A stretch of 64,000 bases of DNA from Chitinophaga ginsengisoli (GTDB taxonomy: Bacteria > Bacteroidota > Bacteroidia > Chitinophagales > Chitinophagaceae), in assembly GCF_003014595.1 (NCBI RefSeq), contig NZ_PYGK01000013.1, forward strand, positions 177,817 through 241,816, in the 5' to 3' direction. Position 1 is the first letter of the stretch. Each line of letters begins with the position of its first letter. Positions 54,188 through 62,449 of this stretch are shown here, in pieces. The notes beneath the pieces were generated by a model. It was not told the origin of the DNA. It did not search any database and saw only the letters and a list, made by a program, of their open reading frames with translations. The position numbers and the translations under genes are program-made.

Positions 54188-54934
54188 TTAATCTCTCAAT
54201 GCGTGTCCGGTATAATGCAGGAACACGTCTTCCAGGTTGCGGCATTCAGGATGCCTTGCAATCAGCTCGGTAGTGCCGCCCTGTACGACTGCCCTACCCT
54301 CATCTATGATGGCTACTTCCTGGCAGATCGTCTGTGCTTCATCCAGCAAGTGTGAAGTATATACGATACTTACTCCCTGCTGGTTATAATCGCGGAGGAA
54401 CTGCAGTATCATACTGCGCGATTGTACGTCCACACCAGCAGTAGGCTCGTCCAGCACCAGCAGCTGTGGCTGATGTAAGATGGCTGCTATGATATTGGTA
54501 CGGCGTTTCATACCGCCTGAAAAATGATGCACCTGTTTATGGCCATTCTTTTCCAGCCCGAATGCCTGCAGGTATTCATCAATACGGCTGCGCAGAGACT
54601 TCCCTTTCAGCCCATACAGGTTGCCGAAGTATTCCAGGTTTTCAACAGCAGTGAGATGGGGAAATAATGCGATCTGCTGGGGCACAATACCAATCAGTCC
54701 TTTAATGGCTTCACGGTTCGTGGCATTTTGCGGCAGATCGAAGATCTGTACCTTACCTGTATCAGCTTTTACCAGACCACATAAAATGGAAATAGTAGTG
54801 GTTTTACCAGCGCCATTAGGTCCCAGCAGGCCCACGATGGCCCCTTTCGGGAAACTAAAGCTCAGGCCTTTCAATGATGGTTCCAGCGCTCCTTTATATG
54901 TTTTGTGCAGATCCTGCACCAGAATGCTGGTCAT
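54188..54934 (-). CDS. ABC transporter ATP-binding protein
   Basis: A 248-residue ATPase with Walker A GPNGAGKTTT (about 38-47), signature HFSGGMKRRTNI (about 136-147) and Walker B LLVLDEPTAGVD (about 157-168). It pairs with the permease 10 bp downstream. Its ATG overlaps the BtrH-like stop by one base. Confidence 0.95.
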   Translation of the reverse strand: MTSILVQDLHKTYKGALEPSLKGLSFSFPKGAIVGLLGPNGAGKTTTISILCGLVKADTGKVQIFDLPQNATNREAIKGLIGIVPQQIALFPHLTAVENLEYFGNLYGLKGKSLRSRIDEYLQAFGLEKNGHKQVHHFSGGMKRRTNIIAAILHQPQLLVLDEPTAGVDVQSRSMILQFLRDYNQQGVSIVYTSHLLDEAQTICQEVAIIDEGRAVVQGGTTELIARHPECRNLEDVFLHYTGHALRD

Positions 54935-55959
54935 TATAACTTTACTTTCGACAATTTACGGAATAGTACTTCCTCTTCTGCTGCGCATTGCATCAACATT
55001 TCACTCAGTTCCGCATAAGATATATTATTCACGCTCCTGCTCTTACATACCCTGCCTGCATTGAAGGCGAAGTTGCGCCAGGTGTCTCCTATTTTGGTCA
55101 GCTCTGCAGACATCTCAGACAATTCCTCCCGTTTCAGAATCCCTGCTGCTTCCTGTAAAAAGGCGGCATACATAAAGCGGAAACCTGCACCACCAGTACC
55201 GATCTCCTCCTGCATACGGATGATATTACCCAGGTACAACACCGCTTTCCTGTCCCCCACTTTCTCCGGATAATGCTTCAGGCGTTTCGCCAGGAAGCGC
55301 ATGCCTTTTACACCAAAGAATGGCAACGGGATATTCAGCATATCACTGCATGCCTGTTTGATACCCTCGCGTATAGGCTGCTCAAATGATACCTCCTTAG
55401 GTACTTCTACCGGGTAATACATTTTTCCCTTCGGCGCAGGGAAGCCCTTTGCAAAGCGGGCTTCCGCCAGGCTTTTAGGATCTATCTCCGTCACCGTCTC
55501 CATGATCGGATCGCTGATACGATAGTTGTCGCCGTCCTTTCCGAATGCCACCAGGTTGTGGGCATTGAAATGGAAACGATATGCCGGCGGGAAATAAGGC
55601 AGATAATATACACTGGACAGCAGTCCTACAGGCCTGCCTGTTTCCAGCACACGGTCCAGTGCTTCCATGCCTTTCTCGGGACTGGAAAAGGTCTGTGATT
55701 CCATTTTAACCCCCAGCCGTTTGCATACTCTTTTGAAGATAGCGCCCGGCACCACACGGTAAGTCGTACCCGGTACCCCGTTCACCTTTACGAAAGGCAG
55801 GTGTCCGAAGAAAATACCGGCTCCAATACCAAACGCCATTGGCTCACTGATCTGTAAACCATAATGGCGGAAGATATTTGAAATAACCCCACTCTCACAA
55901 TGTGCGGTCTGCACGTGGTTGAACTGAATATCACTCATAACTTCCAGTACCTCATCCAT
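54934..55959 (-). CDS. BtrH N-terminal domain protein
   Basis: A 341-residue protein with a cysteine-peptidase-like domain related to butirosin BtrH. The marker is TAHCESGVISNIFRHYG, with Cys21, near the start; His in HFNAHNLVAFG and Asp in RISDPIMETV are the probable partners. BtrH moves an acyl group from an ACP to an acceptor, so an acyl-transfer role is plausible. An alternative start is Met8 (55938). Genes of this type occur in flexirubin clusters. It is tightly coupled to the ABC ATPase gene. Confidence 0.85.
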   Translation of the reverse strand: MDEVLEVMSDIQFNHVQTAHCESGVISNIFRHYGLQISEPMAFGIGAGIFFGHLPFVKVNGVPGTTYRVVPGAIFKRVCKRLGVKMESQTFSSPEKGMEALDRVLETGRPVGLLSSVYYLPYFPPAYRFHFNAHNLVAFGKDGDNYRISDPIMETVTEIDPKSLAEARFAKGFPAPKGKMYYPVEVPKEVSFEQPIREGIKQACSDMLNIPLPFFGVKGMRFLAKRLKHYPEKVGDRKAVLYLGNIIRMQEEIGTGGAGFRFMYAAFLQEAAGILKREELSEMSAELTKIGDTWRNFAFNAGRVCKSRSVNNISYAELSEMLMQCAAEEEVLFRKLSKVKL

Positions 55960-56019
55960 TTGGATATAATTTATTGTACGTCTTGCAGGATTAGCTCCTG
56001 CAGGTCTTCTTACGCTTGA

Positions 56020-56418
56020 TTATTTGATATTTCTCAACTCCTGAACACTGATCTTGAATGCTGCAGCATACTTGCGCAACATTGTATCGCTCAGTTTATT
56101 GAAGACGGCTGGTTTCATATGGCGTTTTACCTGCCACTGAAACTTACCCACATAACTGGCCAGTAACGGCAGGTCCATGATGGTCTTTTCCATGTAGTAT
56201 ACTACCGGACTGACTTCACCCGCCAGCACCTGCGCTTTGGCTTTTTCCACACGTTCATTGATCTCTTCCCACGCCTGCTTCATCGCCACATTCTCCGGCT
56301 CCCAGCCTACACTGGTCACCGGTACGTATTGGCCTGCATTGTCAGTGGCATAAAACAACTGTTTGAAAGTACCTTCATGCATGTTGTCACCATCCTGGGG
56401 AACTTCCTCTTTTTTCAT
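56020..56418 (-). CDS. Hypothetical protein of pigment clusters
   Basis: A 132-residue soluble acidic/basic helical protein without signal peptide. Recognisable pieces are PVTSVGWEPENVAMKQAWEE and VYYMEKTIMDLPLLASYVGK. The C-terminal KAAAFKISVQEL looks like an HTH-type helix but is too short to assign. I know no function. Its place between darB and the BtrH-like gene suggests a role in the same pathway or its control. Confidence 0.7.
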   Translation of the reverse strand: MKKEEVPQDGDNMHEGTFKQLFYATDNAGQYVPVTSVGWEPENVAMKQAWEEINERVEKAKAQVLAGEVSPVVYYMEKTIMDLPLLASYVGKFQWQVKRHMKPAVFNKLSDTMLRKYAAAFKISVQELRNIK

Positions 56419-56541
56419 GTGTATTATGTTTGCGCCAAATTTACATTTATTTATATACCAAAAAAGAAAGGAGCTTACGCCCCCTCTTAATTGATTAAAG
56501 ATCAGGAATCAGGCATTCCTGGTTCCTGATCTGGCAATATC

Positions 56542-57678
56542 TTACACCACGGTAATGTGTGCATATGCATATGAGAATCTTGCACTCTCAGGCACCATCA
56601 TCACAATAGTCTGTCCTTTTTTCAGCATATTGTTATTCATCAGCTCTTCCAGCATGAAATAAGGAGAGGCTGTACCCACGTTACCCACCTTGGTCAGGTT
56701 AGTAAACCATTTTTCCTGCGGAATAGGTACTCCCAGGCGGGTGATCTCTTCATCTATTTTAAAACGGAAGAATTCAGAAGATAAGTGTGGCAGGAAATAA
56801 TCCAGTTTATCGAGGTCGATGTTATAACGCTCTACGAGCTCTTTCCACATTTTAGCGCCGGATGGCACAATGTTCTTACCCAGCAGGCGGGTATCCTGTT
56901 TGAAGGAGAATACGCTATGCTGCGCCCACTCTTCCGGTTTCATATCTATCCAGCCTTTAGTGGAACCGTCTTCGTTCTTGATGGAACCGGCATACATACA
57001 GGTTTCCAATTCATGCGCATAAGACGCTATTTCTACCCAGTCTACACGCAGGGAAAGACCGGTTTCATTAGGTTTATCCTGGAACAGGGCTGCACTGGCA
57101 CCATCAGAAAGCATCCAGCGGAGGAAGTCTTTTTCGAAAGCGATGATCGGATTATCTTCCAGATTTTTCAGGTTCTCCGTTTCAGGCTCGAATTTCTCTG
57201 CCAGCATCCAGCTGGAGAATTTCTCTGAGCCGGTACTTACGGCATTGCTGGTATTACCACATTTGATAGACATCCAGGCATATTTGAAAGCCTGCATACC
57301 TGCAGCACAGGCGCCTGTGGCTGCTATCAATTCTACCGGCTGGCATTTCAACAGGCCATGTACCATAGCGGCATGGTTAGGCAGCAGCTGATCTGGCGAG
57401 GTGGTACCACAAGCCAGCAGTTGCATTCTGCTGATAGGGAATTTATCATCAAACAGATTGTTTACAGCCGCGGCTGTCATTTCAGCGTTCGAATGAGTCG
57501 ATCTACCTTCTTTATCCAGTGAATAATAACGTGTTTTGATCTTGTTATTCCCCAGAATTCTCAGTCGGGCACGGGAAGGTTTTCCATCTACCATTCCCAA
57601 AATGCTTTCCATTTCATCATTCCCTACAGGCTCATTTGGCAAAAATTTAGATAGCCTTGTAATATAAACTTCCTTCAT
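56542..57678 (-). CDS. darB: DarB-like beta-ketoacyl synthase III
   Basis: A 378-residue FabH-type ketosynthase of the dialkylresorcinol pathway, where DarB condenses and cyclises two beta-keto acyl chains. Catalytic Cys124 in ATGACAAGMQ, His in FLPHLSSEFF and Asn in KVGNVGTASPYF. CGTTSPDQLLPNHAAMVHG is characteristic of this branch. It lies 231 bp downstream of darA on the same strand. Assignment as DarB rests on the neighbouring darA-like gene. Confidence 0.88.
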   Translation of the reverse strand: MKEVYITRLSKFLPNEPVGNDEMESILGMVDGKPSRARLRILGNNKIKTRYYSLDKEGRSTHSNAEMTAAAVNNLFDDKFPISRMQLLACGTTSPDQLLPNHAAMVHGLLKCQPVELIAATGACAAGMQAFKYAWMSIKCGNTSNAVSTGSEKFSSWMLAEKFEPETENLKNLEDNPIIAFEKDFLRWMLSDGASAALFQDKPNETGLSLRVDWVEIASYAHELETCMYAGSIKNEDGSTKGWIDMKPEEWAQHSVFSFKQDTRLLGKNIVPSGAKMWKELVERYNIDLDKLDYFLPHLSSEFFRFKIDEEITRLGVPIPQEKWFTNLTKVGNVGTASPYFMLEELMNNNMLKKGQTIVMMVPESARFSYAYAHITVV

Positions 57679-57909
57679 TTGAAATAGATTCCGTTTTTTA
57701 GTTGATGCCTATCCTACTTTAAAGACTGGCTATTGATTTACAATGGTGTACTCTCTGTCACATGAAATGTCCGGTTTGCCCCTCTTGATCCCTTTTAAAC
57801 ACACAAACGCCCGTAAATATAGAATACTCTACGGATATTACCGTAAAACAGTCGTTTACATGTTGTCCCCGATAATAATTACACGATAAGTATTACATGA
57901 CCGGCGGTC

Positions 57910-58830
57910 TTAGCGCAGATGTATGCCTCTATAGTATTCTACGTCCTCCTGGAGCTGCTTCTTATTTAACGCCAGCTTGAAAACAGATGTTATTTTGGCT
58001 AAAGGCGATAATACAAAAATACCAATCAGTAACAATCCCCTGTACATCGATACTCTTCCCTGACGTTCCGGTGCTCCCGGACCTCCTTTCGCACTGATAA
58101 ATTTGGACCAGTAGCGGAAAGCCCTGATACCCCTGCCTTCCAGCAGGATCAGGTTAGGCAGCAGATTAATAGCACCTAACGCCAGCAGCTGTGGTTGCAA
58201 TGTATCCCACTGCCTGGTTTCCAGTGCCTTACCTATCGGTTCCGCAAAACGTACTGATTCAACTATATCTTTTTCTTGTACACCTGCTGGTGGTAACAAC
58301 GTGGTTGCCTCTTTCTTTCCCTTGAACTGCCATCTCAATACGGTAATTAGTGCCACAAGGTTCGGAGATGTATCTGTGAGCACAATGTTGCCTACAAGAC
58401 GCGCTCCTGCACGCTGCAGATATTCCTTCACTCTTTCCTGCGCATTCAGCCACATGTTACGACAACCCATTAATGTGATAACAGGTTTGCCTTTCAGCAG
58501 ACGGCCTGCTATTTCACTCTGCAAAAATGCTGCCGTAGGTTGTGAAGGAGACAGAAACCAGGGTTGGTAAGCCAGGATTACAAGATCAAAATGTTCATCC
58601 GGGTTCACCTTCAACGGCTGAATACCTCTTGGACGTCCTAACACCGTTTCCGGCATTGTATCATAAAAAACCTGCTTTTTCCATGGGAACTCAAATGGTT
58701 GCGATGGTTTCAATTCTTCATATACAATGGTTGCTTTATCCTGTAAAGGGCCAAGCACTGTATCGATGATTCTTTTCAGTTGTCCTGTTTGTGTATAATA
58801 CACAACCAGGATCTTAGGTCGTTCAATCAT
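57910..58830 (-). CDS. darA: Dialkylresorcinol condensing enzyme, DarA family
   Basis: A 306-residue protein with an N-terminal flavodoxin-like fold (about 1-165): ILVVYYTQTGQLKRIID at the start, LAYQPWFLSPSQPTAAFL and TLMGCRNMWLNAQERV later. The C-terminal third has one hydrophobic segment (about 262-280). This architecture is the DarA type, which works with DarB in making the dialkylresorcinol half of flexirubins. It is the first gene of the nine-gene minus-strand run, with 138 bp to the hairpin of the gene upstream. Confidence 0.9.
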   Translation of the reverse strand: MIERPKILVVYYTQTGQLKRIIDTVLGPLQDKATIVYEELKPSQPFEFPWKKQVFYDTMPETVLGRPRGIQPLKVNPDEHFDLVILAYQPWFLSPSQPTAAFLQSEIAGRLLKGKPVITLMGCRNMWLNAQERVKEYLQRAGARLVGNIVLTDTSPNLVALITVLRWQFKGKKEATTLLPPAGVQEKDIVESVRFAEPIGKALETRQWDTLQPQLLALGAINLLPNLILLEGRGIRAFRYWSKFISAKGGPGAPERQGRVSMYRGLLLIGIFVLSPLAKITSVFKLALNKKQLQEDVEYYRGIHLR

Positions 58831-58968
58831 AAAAGGAATAGGAGGTTCAACAATATTGAAGCCGTAAACTTACGAAAAACAATATTAGGCAAAAGATATT
58901 TTTTCGTTATATGAATACCGGTCGTTAGTAAACGCTTGTTCAAATATCTTCCTAAAAGCGCACTTCCT

Positions 58969-59008
58969 AAAAAAGCCTGCCGGAAAGTAATGTTACTTTC
59001 CGGCAGGC
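58969..59008 (-). terminator. Strong terminator after the small ORF
   Basis: GCCTGCCGGAAAGTAA (58975-58990) pairs perfectly with TTACTTTCCGGCAGGC (58993-59008) around two bases. On the minus strand it is followed by TTTTTT (58969-58974), so it ends the minus-strand transcript of the methyltransferase and small-ORF genes. Confidence 0.93.
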
Positions 59009-59038
59009 GTCATATCTTTTAACTGTCATGTAAGGTAG

Positions 59039-59197
59039 TCACCACACAAGAAACAGTATCATCATCGTCATCGTCAATTCCAGGTCTTGTGCCTTAGCCA
59101 GGTACTGCCGTATCCTCTGCATTTTGTTTACAGCAGTACCGTGGCCAAAGGACTTAATGACTTGTTTAACAGGTACAAAGATGCTGCTTTGTACCAT
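59039..59197 (-). CDS. Small ORF, 52 residues
   Basis: An ATG-started frame encoding 52 residues: an N-terminal MVQSSIFVPVKQVIKSFGHG, a basic middle (KMQRIRQYLAKAQDL), and a hydrophobic Met/Leu-rich end (ELTMTMMILFLVW). It starts 21 bp after the methyltransferase stop and is followed 30 bp later by a strong terminator, so it lies inside a transcript. This suggests a small amphipathic or membrane-associated protein. I recognise no family. Codon choice is ordinary. The main alternative is a plain 3' untranslated region. Confidence 0.5.
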   Translation of the reverse strand: MVQSSIFVPVKQVIKSFGHGTAVNKMQRIRQYLAKAQDLELTMTMMILFLVW

Positions 59198-59218
59198 AAC
59201 ATAACTGTTAAAGAGAAC

Positions 59219-59887
59219 TTAAATTTTTATTCCATGTAAACAAATGTTCTCTAACTCCACCATCGTACTGCCATCAGCTGACATTCTGGGTGCCTCCATC
59301 CCGGTCCTTACCTCACTTACCCTGAAGCCATTCGCTTCCAACAGTACTTTTGCCTCTTCTGCGCTATACAGGATAAAATTATCTGTGCTAAAAGGCAATT
59401 GCAGCATGGTTTCCCTGGAACGGATAGCCAGTACCAGCACTCCCCCGGTATCCAATACACGATGTATAGCGCTGAGGGCCTCGGTGGGCTCGTCCCAGAA
59501 ATACAGCACATTCACCGCAAAGACCTTCGTGAAGGCGCCTGCTGCAAAAGGCATATCTTCAGTTCTGCCCAGATGTAGTTCCACACTGCCGTCTGAAATG
59601 CGGGCCTGATTCTCCCGGGTAGCTTCCGCAACCATGGTCTCAGACATATCGAGACCGGTATACCGGATCGAAGTCTCTCCTTCAAAAAGGGTAGGAATGA
59701 AGTACCCGTTCCCGAAACCTATTTCCAGTATCCTATCTCCGGATTTTATCCCCAGGAGGTCTACCGCCATTTTATAAAGAGCGGCATTCGACTTATTCAT
59801 GGCAAGGCCCACCCTTATTCCGTTTTCACCTTCCGGCTGGCGTAACTGGCTGCCTACCTCTGCGGCAGTCATGGCTGACTTTCCCAT
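59219..59887 (-). CDS. Class I SAM-dependent methyltransferase
   Basis: A 222-residue enzyme with SAM motif I ILEIGFGNGYFIPTL (about 54-68), TGLDMSETMVAEA (motif II, about 77-89) and FAVNVLYFWDEPTEALSAIH (about 127-146). It is a Methyltransf_11/25-type protein; the substrate is unknown. The pigment cluster lies next on the same strand, and O- or C-methylation occurs in flexirubins, but a strong terminator separates the two. A link is only a guess. Confidence 0.88.
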   Translation of the reverse strand: MGKSAMTAAEVGSQLRQPEGENGIRVGLAMNKSNAALYKMAVDLLGIKSGDRILEIGFGNGYFIPTLFEGETSIRYTGLDMSETMVAEATRENQARISDGSVELHLGRTEDMPFAAGAFTKVFAVNVLYFWDEPTEALSAIHRVLDTGGVLVLAIRSRETMLQLPFSTDNFILYSAEEAKVLLEANGFRVSEVRTGMEAPRMSADGSTMVELENICLHGIKI

Positions 59888-59945
59888 AAATAGCTGTTTA
59901 CGTACTAAAACTTATCCTGCATGATGTTATTAAACGGGACGGGGC

Positions 59946-60662
59946 TTACATCTTGTGCACAGACCCTGAACCAGCGATCTTGGAAGTCACTGATGGGGTG
60001 CCTTTATATCTTATATCGCCGGAGCCTGCGATCTTCGCTTCCAGTTTTACGCTGGCATGTACGTCTACATTACCGCTGCCCGCAATAGATATCTGGGCAT
60101 TTTCGGAATGCAGGTCGCCGCCTTCGAAGTTACCACTACCTGCCAGGCTTATTTCCAGGTCTTTGGTTTCACCACTCAGCTTAATATTACCGGAGCCGGC
60201 TGAAGAAGCATCTATCTCCGGACTGTTCACCGTGCCGTCAATATTACCGGCGCCGGACAACTTCAGACGTACTTCATCGTTACTTTGCAATGTATTTGTA
60301 ATGTGGATGTTACCAGAACCGGCGAGCGACAGGTAGTTAACATCGGGAGCTGTCAGTTTTATCTTGATCCCTTTGTTTGTCTTAACCGAAATATGGTCTT
60401 TCAGGTCTACAACCAGCTCACTTCCATGCACTTCCAGGCGCACGTACGGCAGAATGTTATCTTCCGCTTCAATCACCGCAGGCTGGGCGGGTCCCTGGGT
60501 AAATTCTATGTCCATGGAGCCTTTCAGTACTACTTTCTCATAATCTCCCACGGTACGGGTTTCCGTAGTCATGTTGCCGCTACCGTTGACACGCTGGCCT
60601 TCACAACTGTATTGGGTAGCAATCAATAGTGTAAGAGCAGGAATACAAATGATTTTCTTCAT
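59946..60662 (-). CDS. GIN-domain (DUF2807) putative auto-transporter adhesin head protein
   Basis: A 238-residue exported protein. The signal ends at ATQYSC; Cys20 may be a lipidation site though the lipobox is imperfect. The mature part is a right-handed beta-helix-like GIN domain with a repeated (A/S)GSGN motif (for example LAGSGNIHI, SAGSGNIKL, IAGSGNVDV, IAGSGSVHKM), one turn every 20-25 residues. Function is unclear; related proteins are common in Bacteroidota envelopes. I use the ATG at 60662 (MKKIICIP); upstream codons to 60734 are unlike a signal peptide. Confidence 0.9.
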   Translation of the reverse strand: MKKIICIPALTLLIATQYSCEGQRVNGSGNMTTETRTVGDYEKVVLKGSMDIEFTQGPAQPAVIEAEDNILPYVRLEVHGSELVVDLKDHISVKTNKGIKIKLTAPDVNYLSLAGSGNIHITNTLQSNDEVRLKLSGAGNIDGTVNSPEIDASSAGSGNIKLSGETKDLEISLAGSGNFEGGDLHSENAQISIAGSGNVDVHASVKLEAKIAGSGDIRYKGTPSVTSKIAGSGSVHKM

Positions 60663-60758
60663 AAGGGTAAAGTTTGTTTGGGTTGTAAAATGGCGATTTA
60701 TATACATGTAACTTACGAATATAAGAACAATCATCTACAGACTATTCCCATTTTCAAA

Positions 60759-60789
60759 CTTGGGATTTCGTATTTGGACTTTATCTTTG
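60759..60789 (+). promoter_or_regulatory. Bacteroidota-type promoter of guaA
   Basis: CTTG at 60759-60762, 19-bp spacer, TATCTTTG at 60782-60789 (exact TAnnTTTG). The guaA ATG is only 7 bp beyond the -7 box, so the mRNA would have almost no leader. Confidence 0.7.
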
Positions 60790-60796
60790 CACCACC

Positions 60797-62335
60797 ATGA
60801 CAGAAAAGATACTTATACTAGACTTTGGCTCTCAATATACGCAGCTGATCGCTCGCAGTATCAGGGAGTTGAATATTTATTGCGAAATCAAGCCTTGTCT
60901 CCAGCCGGTACAATGGGATGATACAGTAAAAGGCATTATTCTCTCCGGTAGTCCGTTCTCAGTGAACGATGCCGGCGCACCAACCGTTGACATAGCTGCC
61001 ATGGCGGCAAAAGTTCCTGTACTCGGTGTTTGTTACGGCGCCCAGCTTACAGCAAAGGTATTCGGGGGCGAAGTGGCCAAAAGTAGCATCCGTGAATATG
61101 GCCGTGCCTTCATGGAACATGAGAACAAGGAAGAAAAGCTCCTGTATGATATCTCTTCCCGCAGCCAGGTATGGATGAGCCACTCAGATACCATCGTACG
61201 TATGCCCGAAGGATTTGAGATCATCGCCCATACTGACAACATCCCGGTAGCGGCCTTCAAATCAGAGACCGTAGCCAAACACCCCATCCTGGGCCTGCAG
61301 TTCCACCCGGAAGTGACCCACTCCCTGGAAGGTAAACAACTGCTCCGCAACTTCCTTGTACACATCTGCGGATGTAAACAGGACTGGACCCCGGCTGCTT
61401 TTGTTCAGGAAACTGTCGACAAGATCAAAGCACAGGTAGGCGATAAAAAAGTAGTAATGGCGCTCAGCGGTGGCGTAGATTCCACCGTAGCAGCCGAACT
61501 GATACACAAAGCAATAGGAAGTAACCTGTATTGCGTATTCGTTGATAACGGCCTGCTCCGTAAGAACGAATTCGAAACCGTACTGGATTCCTATAAACAC
61601 ATGGGCCTGAATGTAAAAGGCGTAAACGCCAAAGATCTCTTCTACGGAGAACTGAAAGGCGTAAGCGATCCTGAGAAAAAACGTAAGATCATCGGCCGTC
61701 TCTTCATCGAAGTATTCCAGCAGGAAGCCACCCAGCTGAAAGATATCGCCTTCCTCGGTCAGGGTACTATTTATCCTGATGTGATAGAATCCGTTTCTGT
61801 AAATGGTCCTTCCGTTACCATCAAATCCCATCACAACGTAGGCGGTCTGCCGGAAAAGATGAACATGGGACTGGTAGAGCCACTGCGTTTCCTCTTCAAA
61901 GACGAGGTAAGACGTGTAGGCCGTGAAATAGGTATCAGCGAAATCTTCCTGGGTCGTCACCCTTTCCCTGGACCGGGTCTGGCTATCCGCATCCTGGGCG
62001 AGATCACTCCTGAAAAAGTAGCGATGCTGCAGGAAGCAGACGCCGTATATATCGACGGGCTCCGTGAAGCAGAACTGTATGATAAAGTATGGCAGGCAGG
62101 AACCATCCTGTTGCCAGTACAGAGCGTAGGGGTAATGGGCGATGAAAGGACCTATGAATTCACTGTAGCCCTCCGTGCGGTAACTTCTGTTGATGGTATG
62201 ACTGCCGACTGGGCACACCTGCCGTACGAGTTCCTGGCTAAGATGTCTAACGATATTATCAATAAAGTGAAAGGTATTAATCGTGTGGTATACGATATCA
62301 GCTCCAAACCACCGGCTACTATCGAATGGGAATAA
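60797..62335 (+). CDS. guaA: GMP synthase (glutamine-hydrolysing)
   Basis: A 512-residue enzyme converting XMP to GMP. The class I glutaminase domain (about 3-190) has the nucleophile Cys79 in GVCYGAQL and His170/Glu172 in LQFHPEVTH. The ATP-pyrophosphatase domain follows with the P-loop ALSGGVDSTVAA (about 222-233), and the C-terminal dimerisation part ends SSKPPATIEWE. Full length. A nearly leaderless promoter precedes it and a long hairpin follows. Confidence 0.98.
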   Translation: MTEKILILDFGSQYTQLIARSIRELNIYCEIKPCLQPVQWDDTVKGIILSGSPFSVNDAGAPTVDIAAMAAKVPVLGVCYGAQLTAKVFGGEVAKSSIREYGRAFMEHENKEEKLLYDISSRSQVWMSHSDTIVRMPEGFEIIAHTDNIPVAAFKSETVAKHPILGLQFHPEVTHSLEGKQLLRNFLVHICGCKQDWTPAAFVQETVDKIKAQVGDKKVVMALSGGVDSTVAAELIHKAIGSNLYCVFVDNGLLRKNEFETVLDSYKHMGLNVKGVNAKDLFYGELKGVSDPEKKRKIIGRLFIEVFQQEATQLKDIAFLGQGTIYPDVIESVSVNGPSVTIKSHHNVGGLPEKMNMGLVEPLRFLFKDEVRRVGREIGISEIFLGRHPFPGPGLAIRILGEITPEKVAMLQEADAVYIDGLREAELYDKVWQAGTILLPVQSVGVMGDERTYEFTVALRAVTSVDGMTADWAHLPYEFLAKMSNDIINKVKGINRVVYDISSKPPATIEWE

Positions 62336-62352
62336 TTCCCTGAGCTTTGAGT

Positions 62353-62408
62353 AGAAACGCTTAACACTGAGTATTTTATACATTTACACTTCAGTGTTAA
62401 GCGTTTCT
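62353..62408 (+). terminator. Hairpin after guaA
   Basis: AGAAACGCTTAACACTGA (62353-62370) pairs perfectly with TCAGTGTTAAGCGTTTCT (62391-62408), loop 20 nt. T-rich sequence within and after the hairpin is modest. The stem core AAACGCTTAAC is shared with the hairpin at 42987. Confidence 0.75.
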
Positions 62409-62449
62409 TGTTCAGCGCCTGGGAACGATTTTTGTAATTAATCATCGCT

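Noticed and set aside
59219..59887. Methyltransferase as part of the flexirubin operon
   Set aside because: A strong terminator at 58969-59008 separates it from darA, so cotranscription is unlikely, though a functional link cannot be excluded.
61262..62383. 373-codon minus-strand frame
   Set aside because: Antisense to guaA; aromatic-rich composition and no recognisable motif.
62353..62408. Possible purine or other riboswitch after or before guaA
   Set aside because: The structure is a simple perfect hairpin after the stop; the guaA leader is only a few bases, leaving no room for a riboswitch.
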